DNA of 64,000 nt from Monodelphis domestica (lineage: Eukaryota > Chordata > Mammalia > Didelphimorphia > Didelphidae), in NCBI RefSeq assembly GCF_027887165.1, contig NC_077229.1:206090753-206154752 (forward strand). The letters are read 5' to 3'. A model generated the notes under the pieces. That model saw nothing but the letters and a program-made list of their open reading frames with translations, did not search any database and was not told where the DNA came from. How positions within the stretch are numbered: the first letter of the stretch is position 1; each line of letters starts with the position of its first letter. Shown here one piece after another: positions 46,695 to 57,894 of this stretch. The position numbers and the translations under genes were made by a program.

Positions 46695-47935
46695 TCCTGA
46701 TCTTATTGGGAAGACTTCTAGTTTATTCCCATTGTAGATGATGTTTGCTTATGGTTTTAGGTATATACTGTTTATTATTTTTAGGAAAGGCCCTTCTATT
46801 CCTATGCTTTCTATTGTTTGCAATAGGAATGAGTGTTGTATTTTGTCAAAGGCTTTTTCTGCAACTATTGACATAATCATGTGGTTTTTGTTGGTTTGCT
46901 AGTTAATATGGTCAATTATGTGGATGGTTTTCCTAATATTGAATCATCCTTGCATTCCTGGTATTACTCCTACCTGGTCATAGTGAATAGCCCTTGTGAT
47001 CACTTGCTGGAGTCTTTTTGCTAGTATGCTATTTAAGATTTTTGCATCTATATTCATTAAGGAGATTGGTCTGTAGATTTCTTTCTCTGTTTTTGACCTG
47101 CCTGGCTTTGAAATCAGTACTATATTTGTGTCATAAAAGGAATTTAGTAGAACTCCTTCTTTGCTTATTCTGTCAAATACTTTCTGTAATATTGGGATTA
47201 GTTATTCTTTGAAAGTTTGATAGAATTCACTTGCGAATGCATCAGGCCCTGGGGATTTTTTCTTAGGGAGTTCTTTGATGGCTTGTTCAATTTCTTTTTC
47301 TGATATGGAGTTGTTTAGGTATTCTGTTTCTTCTTCTGTAATTCTGGGCAATGGATATTTTAGTAAATATTCATCCATAACACCTAGATTGCCATATTTA
47401 ATGCCACATAATTGGGCATAATAGTTTTTAATAAATGCCTTAATTTCCTCTTCTTTAGAGGTGTGGTCTCCATTTTCATCTTGGATAGTGTCAATTTGGT
47501 TTTCTTTTTTCCTTTTTTAATTAGATTGAGTACTTTGTCTATTTTATTTGGGTTTTTTTTCAGAAGAGCAGTTTCTAGTGTTATTTATTAAATCAATAGC
47601 TCTTTGACTTTCAATTTTATTAATTTCTCCTTTGATTTTTAGAATCTCTAATTTAGTCTTCATATTTCTTTTTTTAATTTGCATGCCCAATTCATTGAAC
47701 TCTGCCTTCTCTAATTTGTTAATATATGAACTCAATGGTTTGAATTTCCCCCTGAGTACTGCTTTGGCTGTATCCCATAGCTTTTAAGTATACTTCTTTT
47801 TGCTGCCCAGGTAATAACAACAGTTTTTAAGAGTTACCAATGACCTCTTTTCTTATAGGGATACATATCATTTTAACTTATTGAGTCTCTTAAATTTTTT
47901 TTTCTTTTTTCCCCTCTTTTTTAATTACCTTTTGA

Positions 47936-49032
47936 TTATTCTCTTGAGTTCTGTGCTTGGACATCAAATTTTCTGTTCAGGTTTGGTCTTTTCTTTATGA
48001 ATTCTTGAAATTCTTCTATTTTGTTGAATGACCATACTTTCCCCCTTAAGAATATAGTCAGTTTTTCTGGGTAGTTGATTCTTGATTTTAGACCTAGTTC
48101 CCTTGCTTTCCGGAATATCATATTCTATGCCTTTCTTTTTTTTCAGTGTGGATGCAGCCAGATCCTGAGTTATCCTCACTGTGGTTCCTTGGTATCTGAA
48201 TGACTTCTTCTTGGCAGCTTGTAATATCTTTTCTTTGGTCTGATAGTTCTTGTATTTGGCTATAACATTCCTGGGTGTTGTCAGTTGGGGATTAAGTATA
48301 GGAAGTGATCTGTGGATTCTATCAATCTCCACTTTTCCCTCTTGTTCAAGAATTTTGGGGCAGTTTTCTTTAATAATTTCCTGTAATATAATGTCCAGGC
48401 TTTTTCTTTTGTCATGGTCTTCTGGTAGGCCAATAATTCTTAAATTGTCTCTCCTTGAATGATTTTCTAAATCCTCTGTTTTGTGAATGAGATGCTTCAT
48501 ATTTTCCTCAATTTTTTTATTCTTTTGGTTTTGTTTTATAGTGTCCTGCTGCCTTGTGAGGTCACTTGATTCTAGTTGTTGTATTCTGGTTCTTAAAGAC
48601 TGGATTAAATCCTTAGTTTTTTTGGTCGTCCTTTTTCTTTTGTTCGGATTTTCTTTGGAGGTCATCTTTCATCTTCTTCATCTCATCTTTCATCTCCTTT
48701 GCCTCATTTTCCAGCTGGTTGATTTTGGCTTTCAAGACACTATTTTCTGTTTCCAGATGACTTATCTTAGTTTTTAAGTTCTTTTCCCAATTGCCTTCAG
48801 CCTCTCTTAATTGTGTTTTGAATTGCATTTTGAGTTCTTCCAAAGCCTGTATCCAATTCACTGGGATTTCTGATTTTTTCTTTGCTGATCCCTCCCCCTC
48901 TGTTTCATTCGCTCTTTGCTCATTACCTGTGCAGAAGCTATCTATTGTAATTTCTTTCTTCTTTTTCTGTTGTTTGCTCGAGTTTACCCCTTCTTTGCTC
49001 CCCATATTTGGCTGTGCTTGTGCTTCTCTCAT
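47936..49032 (-). pseudogene. L1 ORF1, near full length, two frameshifts
   Basis: About 365 codons from the start at 49032 (MREAQAQPNMGSKEG…) to 47936. The N-terminal basic region and Lys/Glu-rich coiled coil lie in the first frame (to about 48640). The RRM with SRRDNLRIIGLPE and VEIDRIHRSLP, and the C-terminal domain with ILQAAKKKSFRYQGTTVRIT, lie in the second. The end, MIFRKARELGLKSRINYPEK…VQAQNSRE, lies in the third, after a shift near 48140. All three ORF1p domains are recognisable, so this copy was captured with ORF1 complete. Confidence 0.93.
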
Positions 49033-49763
49033 TTTGTTTTGGTTTTGGGGCTGTCAGTCTCCCCTCTTGGAGCTTTGTCAGATCTCTTGGTAAAGTCTCT
49101 AGGGGAGGAATGTTAGCTTCCCTGTCCTCTGGAGGCTTTTGATTGGATTAAGTTCAACTGGGTTGGGCTGTATGTGGTATGAAGCTCTGAGGCTCTGAAG
49201 ACTCCTGGAAGGCCTGGCCACCCAGGTTCTCTCCAGTTCTCTCCAATTGCTTCTCCGCTGTCCACAAGTGCCTTTGCCCACCTCCCTAAACTCTGAGGAG
49301 TTCTGATGGGATTAAGTTCAACTGGATTGGTCTGGATGTGCCCCAAGGCAACAGTGATACTGGAGCCCGATGGAGAGGGCCATGGCTGGGCTTCCTCCCC
49401 ACTGTCCAAGCTGGATGCTCTGAGCCCGGTGCCCTACTGCTCACAAGGTAGACCCTCCAAACCAGCACCTTTGCCCACTCAGAGGTTCCCGCTGCTGCTG
49501 GGGGCTCAGGCCTCTGGGTTGTGGGGGAGGGGTCCTGGGACCTTCCCTCTGCCTTCCCCTTAGCCCTGAATATTCTCAGATTCTGGCTTTTGGGGGGTGT
49601 ACCTTTTGATTTGAGTCCAGAAGGAGGGTTCCCCTATTCTGTCCTGTTGTTCAGCTTAAATTTCGGTGCCCTAGGAGTATTCAGTCTATATCGGTCAAGG
49701 AAGGGTCTTCCATGAGGTCTGAACTTTTGCTGCTTGCTAAGCCGCCATCTTGACTCCCCCCCT
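49033..49763 (-). promoter_or_regulatory. L1 5' UTR / internal promoter with duplicated unit
   Basis: 731 bp of GC-richer DNA upstream of ORF1. On the plus strand, GATTGGATTAAGTTCAACTG at 49141 and GATGGGATTAAGTTCAACTG at 49305 mark two similar units of about 164 bp. The 5' UTR ending at 53064 has only one such unit. The YY1-like motif is at 49741-49754. Confidence 0.7.
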
Positions 49764-50081
49764 CCCATAGCTTTTGAATGGATGTCTCATCATTGTCATT
49801 TTCTTCAATGAAATTATTGATTGTTTCTATGATTTGTTCTTTAACTGGTTTTGGAGAATCATATTGTTTAATTTCCAATTAATTTTTGATTTGCCTCTCC
49901 ATGTACCCTTACTAATGACTATTTTCATTGCATTGTGATCTGAGAAGGTTGCATTGATTATTTTTGCTCTTTTGCACTTGTTTGCGATATTTTTATGCAC
50001 TAATACATGGTCAATCTTTGTGAATGTACCATATGCTCCTGGAAAGAAGGTATATTCCTTTTTGTCCCTATTTATTTTTCT

Positions 50082-50634
50082 TCATGTATCTACTAACTCT
50101 AATTTTTCTAAGATTTCACTCACTTCTCTTACCTTTTTCTTATTTATTTTTTTATTTGATTTATCTAGTTCTGATAAAGGAAGGTTCAGATCTCCCACTA
50201 GTACAGTTTTTTTATCTATTTCATCCTTGAGCTCCACTAGTTTCTCCTTTAGAAATGTGGATGCTAAATCATTTGGTGCATACATGTTGAGTACTGATAT
50301 TTCCTCGTTGTCTATACTGACTTTTATCAGTATATAATTACCTTCCCTATCTCTTTTAATTAGATCTATTTTTACCTTGGCTTTGGCAGATTTCATGATT
50401 GTGACTCCTGCCTTCTTTTTATCAGTTGATGCCTAATAGATTTGGCTCCATCCTCTTACTTTTACCCTAAGTGTGTCTAGCTTCATCATGTGTGTTTCTT
50501 GTAGACAGCATATGGTAGGGCTTTGGATTCTAATCCACTCTGCTATTCACTTGCATTTGATGGGTGAGTTCATTCCATTCACATTCAGAGTTATGATTAC
50601 CAGCTGTGTATTTGCAGCATTTTGATTTCCACTC
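50082..50634 (-). pseudogene. L1 ORF2 start and endonuclease domain, broken
   Basis: The ORF2 start at about 50634 reads MSGNQNAANTQLVIITLNVN. Then comes CCLQETH (endonuclease metal-site region), a stop in SQIY*ASTDKKKAGVTI, and a 105-codon open frame, 50396-50082, with VLNMYAPND and VGDLNLPLSELDKS. These are typical of the APE-type endonuclease that nicks TTTT/AA targets. The order and spacing are normal; the stops and later interruption make it inactive. Confidence 0.93.
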
Positions 50635-50643
50635 ATAGTTCTG

Positions 50644-50828
50644 CCCATAGCTTTTAAGTATACTTCTTTTTGCTGCCCAGGTAATAACAACAGTTTTTAA
50701 GAGTTACCAATGACCTCTTTTCTTATAGGGATATCGTATTCGATGCCTTTCTTTTTTTCAGTGTGGATGCAGCCAGATCCTGAGTTATCCTCACTGTGGT
50801 TCCTTGGTATCTGAATGACTTCTTCTTG
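50644..50828 (-). repeat. Second, internally deleted ORF1-end/inter-ORF segment
   Basis: Near-identical to 47774-47863 joined to 48118-48213, lacking the 254 bp between. The join has a 3-nt ATA microhomology. On the left it runs naturally into the ORF2 start; on the right it abuts a different, longer inter-ORF region at 50829. Confidence 0.85.
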
Positions 50829-51474
50829 ACTATCTCCTTCTACACCAATGTTTTGGTTTTAATCAGTCCCCCTAATTCCCACTCTTATTTTACTTCCCTC
50901 TCTACCCTCCCTCCCTTCTTACTCCCCTCTTATTTTCTTTACAGTCTTTTTAAGCTACCCCCTTCATCCTCTCCCTCCCTTGTATTGCTTCCCGCCCCAC
51001 CAGTCCATTGGATACTCTTCTACTTACCTATAGGGCACAAATCTATTCTCTGCCCCAATGTATTTGATTGTTCTTCCCTCTTTGATTCAATTTCAATGCA
51101 CGTAAAATTTAGTATTTCCTATCTGCAACCTCTTTACCCTTCCATTGTTTTGATGTTCTCCCCTGCTCCCACCATGTGCTTCTTTATGACATATAAATTT
51201 ACCCCATTTTGTTTCTTTTCCCATTTCTTTTAGTATTAACCTCATTTTTATTTCTAATTATATATATACACATACACATATATATATATATGTATTTATG
51301 CATATATTTATCTACATACATATTTATGTCTTGTCATTTCGTCCTATATAGTTTGCCACTGTTCCCTCTAAGTGCAATTCTTCTAGCTGCCCAGGTGATA
51401 ATAACAATTTTTAAGAGTTACCAATGACATCCTTTCTCATAGGAATATATATCACTTTAACTTATTGGGTCTCT
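50829..51474 (-). other. Long L1 inter-ORF region
   Basis: Pyrimidine-rich on the plus strand, with a TA-rich block at 51258-51310. Near 51390-51470 it includes CTGCCCAGGTGATAATAACA…, homologous to the inter-ORF of the nested copy. An open frame on the plus strand (50796-51233) is an antisense by-product. Confidence 0.6.
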
Positions 51475-52466
51475 TTAAAAAAAGTTGGGGTTTTTTTTGT
51501 TTATTTTGTTTTGTTTTTCTTTTTTCCCTCTTTTTAAATTACCTTTTGATGATTCTCTTGAGTTCTGTGCTTGAGCATCAAATTTTGTGTTCAGGTCTGG
51601 TCTTTTCTTTACAAATGCTTGGAAGTCTTCTATTTTGTTAAATGACCATAATTTCCCCTGTAAGAATATAGTCAATTTTGCTGAATAGTTGATTCTTGGT
51701 TGTAGACCTAGTTCCCTTGCTTTCTGGAATATCATATTCCATGCCTTTTGGTCCTTCAGTATAAATGCAGCCAGATCCTGTGTGTCCTCACTGTGGTTCC
51801 ATGGTATCTGAATGACTTCTTCTTAGCAGCTTGTAATATTTTTTTCCTTCATCTGATAGTTCTTGAATTTGGCTATAACATTCCTGGGTATTGTCAGTTG
51901 GGCATTAAGTACAGGAGGTGATCTTTGGATTCTTTCAATCTCCATTTTTCCCTCTTGTTCTAGAATATCGGGGCAGTTTTCTTGGATAATTTCCTATAGT
52001 ATGATGTCTAGGCTTTTTCTTTTGTCATGGTCTTCTGGTAGACCAAAGATTCTTAAGTTGTCTCTCCTGGAACAATTTTCTGAATCTTCTATTTTGTGAA
52101 TGAGGTGCTTCATATTTTCCTCAATTTTTTTCATTCTTTTCATTTTCTTCTATAGTGTCCTGCTGCCTTGTGAAGTCGCTTGCTTCTAATTGTTGTATTC
52201 TGGTTTTTAAAGACTGGATTTCATCCTCCGCTCTTTGGTCATCCTTTTCCTTTTGGTCAGATTTTCTTTCTTTAGAGGTCATCTTTCATCTTCTTCACCT
52301 CATCTTTCATCTGCTTTGCCTCATCTTTCATCTCCTTTGCCTCATTTTCCAGCTGGTTGATTTTGGCTTTCAAGACACTGTTTTTTGTTTCTAGATGACT
52401 TATCTTGCTTTTTAAATTCTTTTCCTAGTTGTCTTCAGCCTCTCTTAATTGTGTTTTGAATTATAT
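51475..52466 (-). pseudogene. L1 ORF1 lacking its start
   Basis: The C-terminal domain is the clearest part: 51735-51475, MIFQKARELGLQPRINYSAK…KKRPDLNTKFDAQAQNSRE. RRM and coiled-coil regions can be followed to about 52460. There the sequence jumps to 5' UTR, so roughly 270 bp including the start codon and basic N-terminus are missing relative to the copy at 49032. Confidence 0.88.
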
Positions 52467-53042
52467 TTTTCTTTCAGCCTTCACCCATAGAGCTTAGTAA
52501 GTAAATCTCTCAGTGCAGTCTATGGGGGAAGGGTGTTAGAGCTTGAGCTTCCCTGCCTTCTAAAGGCTTTGATGGGATTAAGTTCAGCTGGGTTGAGCTG
52601 GATGTGCCCTGAGGCCAAAACCTTGGTATGGGGGGGGGGCAATATGGAGTGTCTCTACTGCCACAACCAGGCTGCCCACTCTGTGCTTCCTCTCCAGCTG
52701 CTTCTCCACCGCTTGTGCACAATGCTCTAAGCCTGGTACAGCCTTGCCCTCAAGGTATTCCCTCCAGACAAGCACCCTTGTCTGCTCAGAGGTTCCAGCA
52801 ACCGCTGGAGGCTCAGCACTCTAGGTGGTGGAGTCCTGGGACCTTCCTTATTCCTTCCCCTTAAATCTGAGTGTTCTCAAATTCAGGCTTGGGGAGTGGG
52901 GTTTATCTTTTAAGTTGAGTATAGCAGGAGGGTTCCTTGGCTCTGTCTTGTTGTTAGGTTTGTTTTTCAGTTCCCTAGGAATATTTAGTTTGTAATCAGT
53001 AAGGAAGGGTTTTCAGAGGTCTGAACTTTTGCTGCCTCTACA

Positions 53043-53055
53043 CTGCCATCTTGAC
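53043..53055 (-). promoter_or_regulatory. YY1-like motif at the outer L1 5' end
   Basis: Minus-strand GTCAAGATGGCAG, about 10 nt from the L1 5' terminus at 53064, in the same position as in the other two 5' ends in the window. Confidence 0.5.
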
Positions 53056-53080
53056 TCCACCTCCAATGAAGTCTTTTCTT

Positions 53081-53295
53081 ATCCCTTTAGTTAATTGCAA
53101 TCTTCTCCCTCTTCAAATTGTTATATAAATCGATTGAATATTTGAATGGTGTATTTATGTCCCTCCCTGTAGAATTTTAGTTCCTTGAAGGACTCATTTT
53201 TTGTTTTTCTTTTTGTTCAGTCTTTGTATCCGTAGCACACAGAGTGGTAGTTTCACATAACAGAAGCACCTCCTAAATGCTTGTCAGATAGGACA
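53081..53295 (+). repeat. L2 LINE, right part
   Basis: Continues the L2 of 43925-44286 with ATCCCTTTAGTTAATTGC, TAGTTCCTTGAAGGACTCAT and the terminal CACCTCCTAAATGCTTGTCA. Confidence 0.75.
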
Positions 53296-54220
53296 GTCTG
53301 TCATCCAACATGTTAACTGTCTCAGTTTTATGTCATCAGCAGACTGAATATATATGTCATCTATGCCTTCTTGTCATCTATGCTACTCAATTGATTGCTA
53401 AAAATGTTGAATAAAGTCTAATTAAGAATCCCTGTGCACTCTACTTTTAGATTAAATTCAACTCTAAAATGACATCAATCATTAGTGACTATAATTTTGA
53501 GTGAATCATTCAAAAAAGTTATTTTGAAAAGAATCAATCATTCAAACAGTTTCAAATTAGCATTATCATGAAGTCCTCAACTTGCCATTTTGTCAACAAC
53601 CATTTCATAAAAAACTTTATTAAATGCTTGAGACTCATTTATGGTGCATGCAGATAGATTCACATGCACACTCACTCAGATGAAAGAATTCCCTTGATCT
53701 CTATGTCTTGTAACCCTAGCAAAAAAGGAAAGAAAGGTAGTGTAGCATGACTTGTTTTTGATGAACCTGGAATGGCTCTTTGTGATTGTTGCATCTACTT
53801 CTAAATACTACAAACCATCCCTTTAAAAGTTCATGGCAAAATTGATCAGGAAAAGAAGTCAAGTACACTGGTTTGCAGTTTTCCAACTCTTCTATCTCAC
53901 TTTTTTTTAAATCCACGATTACTTTGCTTCAGACAGGAGTCAATTAGTTAAATCTCATTACAAACATGTACCAGGAGTTCCATTAACAAAATATACTTTT
54001 GTAATTATTTCCCATCTCTATCAGCATCCTTAAATTTGTAGGCTCCATAATATGGACTCTCTCCTAGGAACAGTGCTGTACTGAACAAATGACCATATAT
54101 TTTAGCCAAATAGGGTACACCAAATACATAAGAAGAAGAAGAGAACCAGTCCATCCATTCATAGATACTATTAGGAGTATACAATAAATATTTAACAAAT
54201 GACTCTACCAAAAAAAAGTA
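53296..54220. other. Unassigned non-coding sequence
   Basis: No recognised repeat or coding content. Confidence 0.4.
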
Positions 54221-54237
54221 TAACTTACATATTTTTA

Positions 54238-54385
54238 ATAACCCTTACCTTCTGCCTGAGAGTCAACACTGTGTATTTCATCCAAGGTATAAGAGTTGTA
54301 AGGGCTAGGCAATGGGGGTCAAGTGACTTGATCAGGGTAACACAGATAGGATGTGTCTGAGGTCAGATTTAAACTCAGGACCTTC
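54238..54385 (-). repeat. Marsupial tRNA-like SINE (type A), 5'-truncated, with target duplication
   Basis: The tail side is intact and the head is missing beyond AGGACCTTC. Flanks TAACTTACATATTTTTA (54221-54237) and TAGCTTACACATTTTTA (54386-54402) differ at two sites. Confidence 0.93.
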
Positions 54386-54454
54386 TAGCTTACACATTTT
54401 TACATTTAACAAGCCCAGAATTCTTGTTCTTAAATTGTTCCAAATTCTTCATGA

Positions 54455-54630
54455 CTCCATTTTCTTTTTTTAATACAATTTTTATTTTCTTTTATTTTAA
54501 ATATTTTTACATGGTTACATGACTCATATTTTCTCCCTCCTCTCTTCCCTCCCCCATTCCAGATCTGACAAGCAATTCCAAGTATTATCACTCAGAACCT
54601 ATTTCCATATTAGTCATCTTTATAATAATC
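54455..54630 (-). mobile_element. L1 3' UTR end, older family
   Basis: T-rich start, TACATGGTTACATGACTCAT, TCCCTCCCCCATTCCAG and GACAAGCAATTCCAA, the same order as at 56860-56960. It is followed at once by an LTR insertion. Confidence 0.7.
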
Positions 54631-55472
54631 TGTGAAGATTAAATTTAACTTTCCCCTGATTGTGAAAATGAAATTAACTCACTCTACCCAATTGTGAAAA
54701 TTAAAATTAACTCCCCTACCCATTTTTAGATTTAATCACCAAGGGTGTAAACACTCTATTCACACTTGAGTGGGGGAGGTCTGTGACCCATGTGTGCAAT
54801 AGTGGGTGGCAAATCAGAATTAAACTGACTGCCCCTGGGCAGTCCTAAAGCAAAACTTCAACTATGATTGGTAGACATAAAATTAGGGGAAGGCACAGGA
54901 AGTGTCTCAAAAGAAAGTATCTTTAAAAGGGAGTTCCAAAAAAAAAAGGGGAGTTACAACTTCCTGAGTGCAATTCTACTTGGAGTTCTACTTGGAGTTG
55001 AACTTCCTGTAAGTGGGAGTTCTTGATTCTTTGGAGCTGAGACTGGAGAAGAATCTGCTGACTGGACCTGAGACCCTGTTCTTGGTGATGTTGTTTTTAA
55101 ATCTCTTCCTTTGGACTAACGCGTAGTAAGTGAAAATAGCTGACTCCTTTCCTGGATATTTTCTGAAGAGACTAGCCTCAGGAGAGACCTCTCCTCTTGA
55201 GAGAGGTTCCCTGTATCCCCAGGTGTTCAGCTACAAGGGCCAAAGCCTCTCTGGTTAAGGACTAAACTCCCCTGCCTGGGTTGAGCCAGGGGTCAGAGTA
55301 AATTACTTAGTGCTTAGACTAGATATCTTATCCTAACCTCTCTCTGATTTTCTTACTTCCCTCTTTCTATATTTTGTAAATAAATTGTAAATAAATCACT
55401 TTGGAATAAATTAAATTCCTGGCGACTCTATTTTAAATATAATCCAGTTCAATCGTTTTATATAATTAACCC
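54631..55472 (+). mobile_element. Solo LTR, family LTR-1, copy 2
   Basis: Starts TGTGAAGATT. It shares GATTGGTAGACATAAAATTA, a TTTAAAAG TATA-like box (about 54921), AATAAA signals near 55379-55395 and TCCTGGCGACTC with the copies at 16596 and 58058. The right border is unclear (near 55472), and no matching 4-bp flanks were found. No retroviral genes are present. It lies in an old L1 3' UTR. Confidence 0.78.
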
Positions 55473-55523
55473 TTCCCACCCCCTTACCAATCTTTTAAAA
55501 CCATAAACCCCAAATCATATACA

Positions 55524-55740
55524 CTTAAAGTTTTCTTGGCAAAGATAGTGGAATGGTTTGCCATTTCCTTTTCCAGTTCATATCATATATTAGGAAACTG
55601 AGGCAAAGTTAACTTTGTTTGCAAAGTTAACTGAGAGTTAAGTGACTTGCCCAGGGTCATGCTGAAGTCGATTTGAATTCAGAAAGATGAATCTTCCTGA
55701 CTTCAGGTCTGGCACTCTATCCCACTATGCCATCTAGCTA
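55524..55740 (-). repeat. RTE-tailed marsupial SINE (type B)
   Basis: TTTCTTGGCAAAGATAGTGG, GCCATTTCCTTTTCCAGTTC, GACTTGCCCAGGGTCATGCT and GCCATCTAGC in minus order. A short GCAAAGTTAACT repeat lies at 55602-55632. Confidence 0.88.
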
Positions 55741-56844
55741 ATTGTATGTAGCATTTGCCAGTTTCTGTGCTATGAAATGTTCACACTGAAAATTGTACAT
55801 TCCACATGAGCTGACACCAGCACATCCATATCTAGCTCTAGTAATCTTAGATAGTCATAATGCAAGAGTAGTCCAGACTCATTGCCTAGACACTCGTTAA
55901 GCCCAGCATTATCTAAAGTAGCTGGATATATGGAGATAACTTACAATAAATACAATTGCTCTGCTGATTCCAATAGCACCGATCATCAGTTGAATGAGGA
56001 GATAAAGCATTAGTGTACTCTTCTGAAATAAAGAGAGAGCATGAAATTAATTTCATCTCATGAAGCTTAGCACTGAAAACTATTTACTCAAGGGCGGAAT
56101 ACCCTTCTTATAGGGCCTCAAATGTTTACATGAATTTCTTACACTGCCCATCATCTGATTCTGCTGCCTGTTAGTGTGTCAGTACTTGAGGCATTAATAG
56201 CAAATAGTGTCTGTCCCAGGCCCTTGGCAATAGAAGCCACTGAACAAACTACCCTATTCCCTAAGACTTAGCCTGATGGATAGGAGATTTGACTTAAAAA
56301 TCTCAGCTTGCTGCTCAGAAGAAAAGAGACAATATATCTGTATTAGAAGAATGAAGAAAGCAAGTGAGGTTTGGGCAATGTTCCAATTCTTTTTCCTTAA
56401 ATATTTTGAGTGTTTTGGACTTTTAGCACAACCTAATTTGATAAGTAGCACCTTAGAAAGGTTTTTCTAGTCATGCAAAAATTCTATTTTCTTTCTTTAA
56501 ATCTCTGTAATTATGGGGGGGTATATTAAATGTTTGATTAGATAACTAAAAAAGTCTTAATTTCCTTCCCTCAGCATTGAAAAACATCATAATTACCTCT
56601 ATGCTCTAGAAGCTATCAGCATGAGAAATGAAAGCCTAGCCAAAGCCCTTTTTGCCCACTGGCATTTCAGACAGGCAGGGCCACCTGGAAATGGGCTAAT
56701 GAGCCTAGGAACTGCTGAAGTGCTGGGGAACAACTGTTGGGAATCTCAGTAGAGTTAGAGAAATAAAATGTGCATCTGTTTCCAAGTAAATATTGTCACC
56801 TATCATACTCTGACCTTCTGACTTTCTAGTCACATATCTTATTT
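55741..56844. other. Unassigned non-coding sequence
   Basis: No recognised repeat or gene over 1.1 kb. Confidence 0.4.
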
Positions 56845-57000
56845 TTAATTTTTTTTGAGATTCTATTCATTTAGAATATTTTTCCGTGGTTACATGATTC
56901 ATGATTTTCCCCTCCCTTCTTCCCTCCCCCTTCACAGAGCTGGCAAGCAATTCCACTGGGTTATACATGTATCATTGTTCAAAACCTCTATTCACATATT
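56845..57000 (-). mobile_element. L1 3' UTR end, older family
   Basis: CCGTGGTTACATGATTCATG, CCCTCCCCCTTCACAGAGCT and CAAGCAATTCCACTGGG. It is 5'-truncated to about 150 bp. Bases 57001-57399 are unassigned. Confidence 0.75.
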
Positions 57001-57399
57001 TTATGGGTTCACTTGAGTTTCATCTGCTCAAGTGTTGAGCTGTGGTTTTGTTTGAGGGAGTCTGTAGTCTCTTGGCAACCCAAAGTCCTGGAGTTGATTT
57101 TTGAAGCCACATCTAGGCAAGCAGAACATATTCTGAATTTAGTGCATTTGCTTATCTGATTATTTACATGGGAAAAAAAACCAATTGCTTTGTGCTCTCA
57201 ATATAAGCAGCCTTCTCTGCATCACCTAGGATATCATTCTACATTATTTAATAGTAATGGATCAAAATGAAAATGGTAATGAATTTGATTTAATGTGAGC
57301 AGAGGGAATGTAGCATCGAAACCAACTTGCTACTGGAATAGTGATGACCTAAACATGCCTATCTTTTATGGATATGTGAATTTTTTATTCTTTGTCCCA

Positions 57400-57800
57400 T
57401 TCTTTGGGAAATGGTTGGGAAATTTCTGTGGTAGCAACTGGAAACAAAGTGGACAGGGAGCATATGATGGGGAATGGCTGAACAAATTGTGACAAAAAGG
57501 TAAACTATTGGGCAGCAAGACATGAAGAATGTGAGGAATTCAGAGAAACATGATGAGACTTTATAAAGTGATGCAGGGTAAAATAAGCAGAACCAAAAGA
57601 GTGGATATACAAAATTTACAATACTGTAAGTGAAGAGAACATTGAAAGTAAATTAAAATGATGAAATCTAGTTGCCAGTCTTGGTCCTTGAAAATAGACA
57701 ATGAAACATTCCTCCTTCCTTTTAGCAGAAATGTAGATTCTATTGGAATGGAATGTCATATACACTGTTAGAGGCAATAACTGTATGGATTGTTTGGTGC
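57400..57800 (+). mobile_element. L1 ORF2 end / 3' UTR fragment, decayed
   Basis: GGGGAATGGCTGAACAAATT, GAATTCAGAGAAACATGATG, AAATAAGCAGAACCAA and ATGATGAAATCTAG follow the L1 order with many indels. Confidence 0.7.
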
Positions 57801-57894
57801 TTCAGTTTTTCTGTGTGATAAAGGAGGTTTCAATCCCAGAGTAGGGATGTTGTTTAGGGGCTATATTCAGGAATAACTGAAAGATAACTTCTGA

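Larger units (their letters stand above)
47786..49763 (-). mobile_element. Nested L1: complete 5' end, ORF1 and inter-ORF; no ORF2, 3' UTR or poly(A)
   Basis: It interrupts host ORF2 at CCCATAGCTTTT, present at both borders (47774-47785, 49764-49775). The right end is the L1 5' terminus with GTCAAGATGGCGGC. The left end stops in the inter-ORF region, where the intact L1 would itself read CCCATAGCTTTT (compare 50644-50655). The junction is therefore a 12-nt match between target and L1 transcript, with no A tail. Confidence 0.85.
44287..53064 (-). mobile_element. L1 insertion complex, 8.8 kb, flanked by a 16-bp duplication
   Basis: The two ends of a split L2 carry AATGAAGYCTTTTCTT, so the whole block entered as one insertion or grew inside one. 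Reading on the minus strand: full-length 5' end (53064) with YY1-like motif; 5' UTR; ORF1 lacking its start; long inter-ORF; a second partial ORF1/inter-ORF (50828-50644); ORF2 from about 50634; a nested 3'-truncated L1 (49763-47786); the rest of ORF2 to 44854; 3' UTR with A8; 204 bp of foreign sequence; and a distal A-rich tail. ORF2 has stops (for example TGG to TGA in the linker region), so the copy is dead. Confidence 0.85.

Noticed and set aside
48487..49116. Plus-strand open frames rich in Phe/Leu/Ser
   Set aside because: Antisense of the L1 ORF1 coiled coil.
44505..50828. Reading the minus-strand L1 as a separate 5'-truncated insertion inside an older half-L1
   Set aside because: Flanks TCTAAAATAG and ACTATCTCC do not match, whereas the outer 16-bp duplication at 44271/53065 does; kept only as an alternative.
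50796..51233. 145-codon plus-strand open frame
   Set aside because: Antisense of the L1 inter-ORF region; pyrimidine-rich composition explains the absence of stops.
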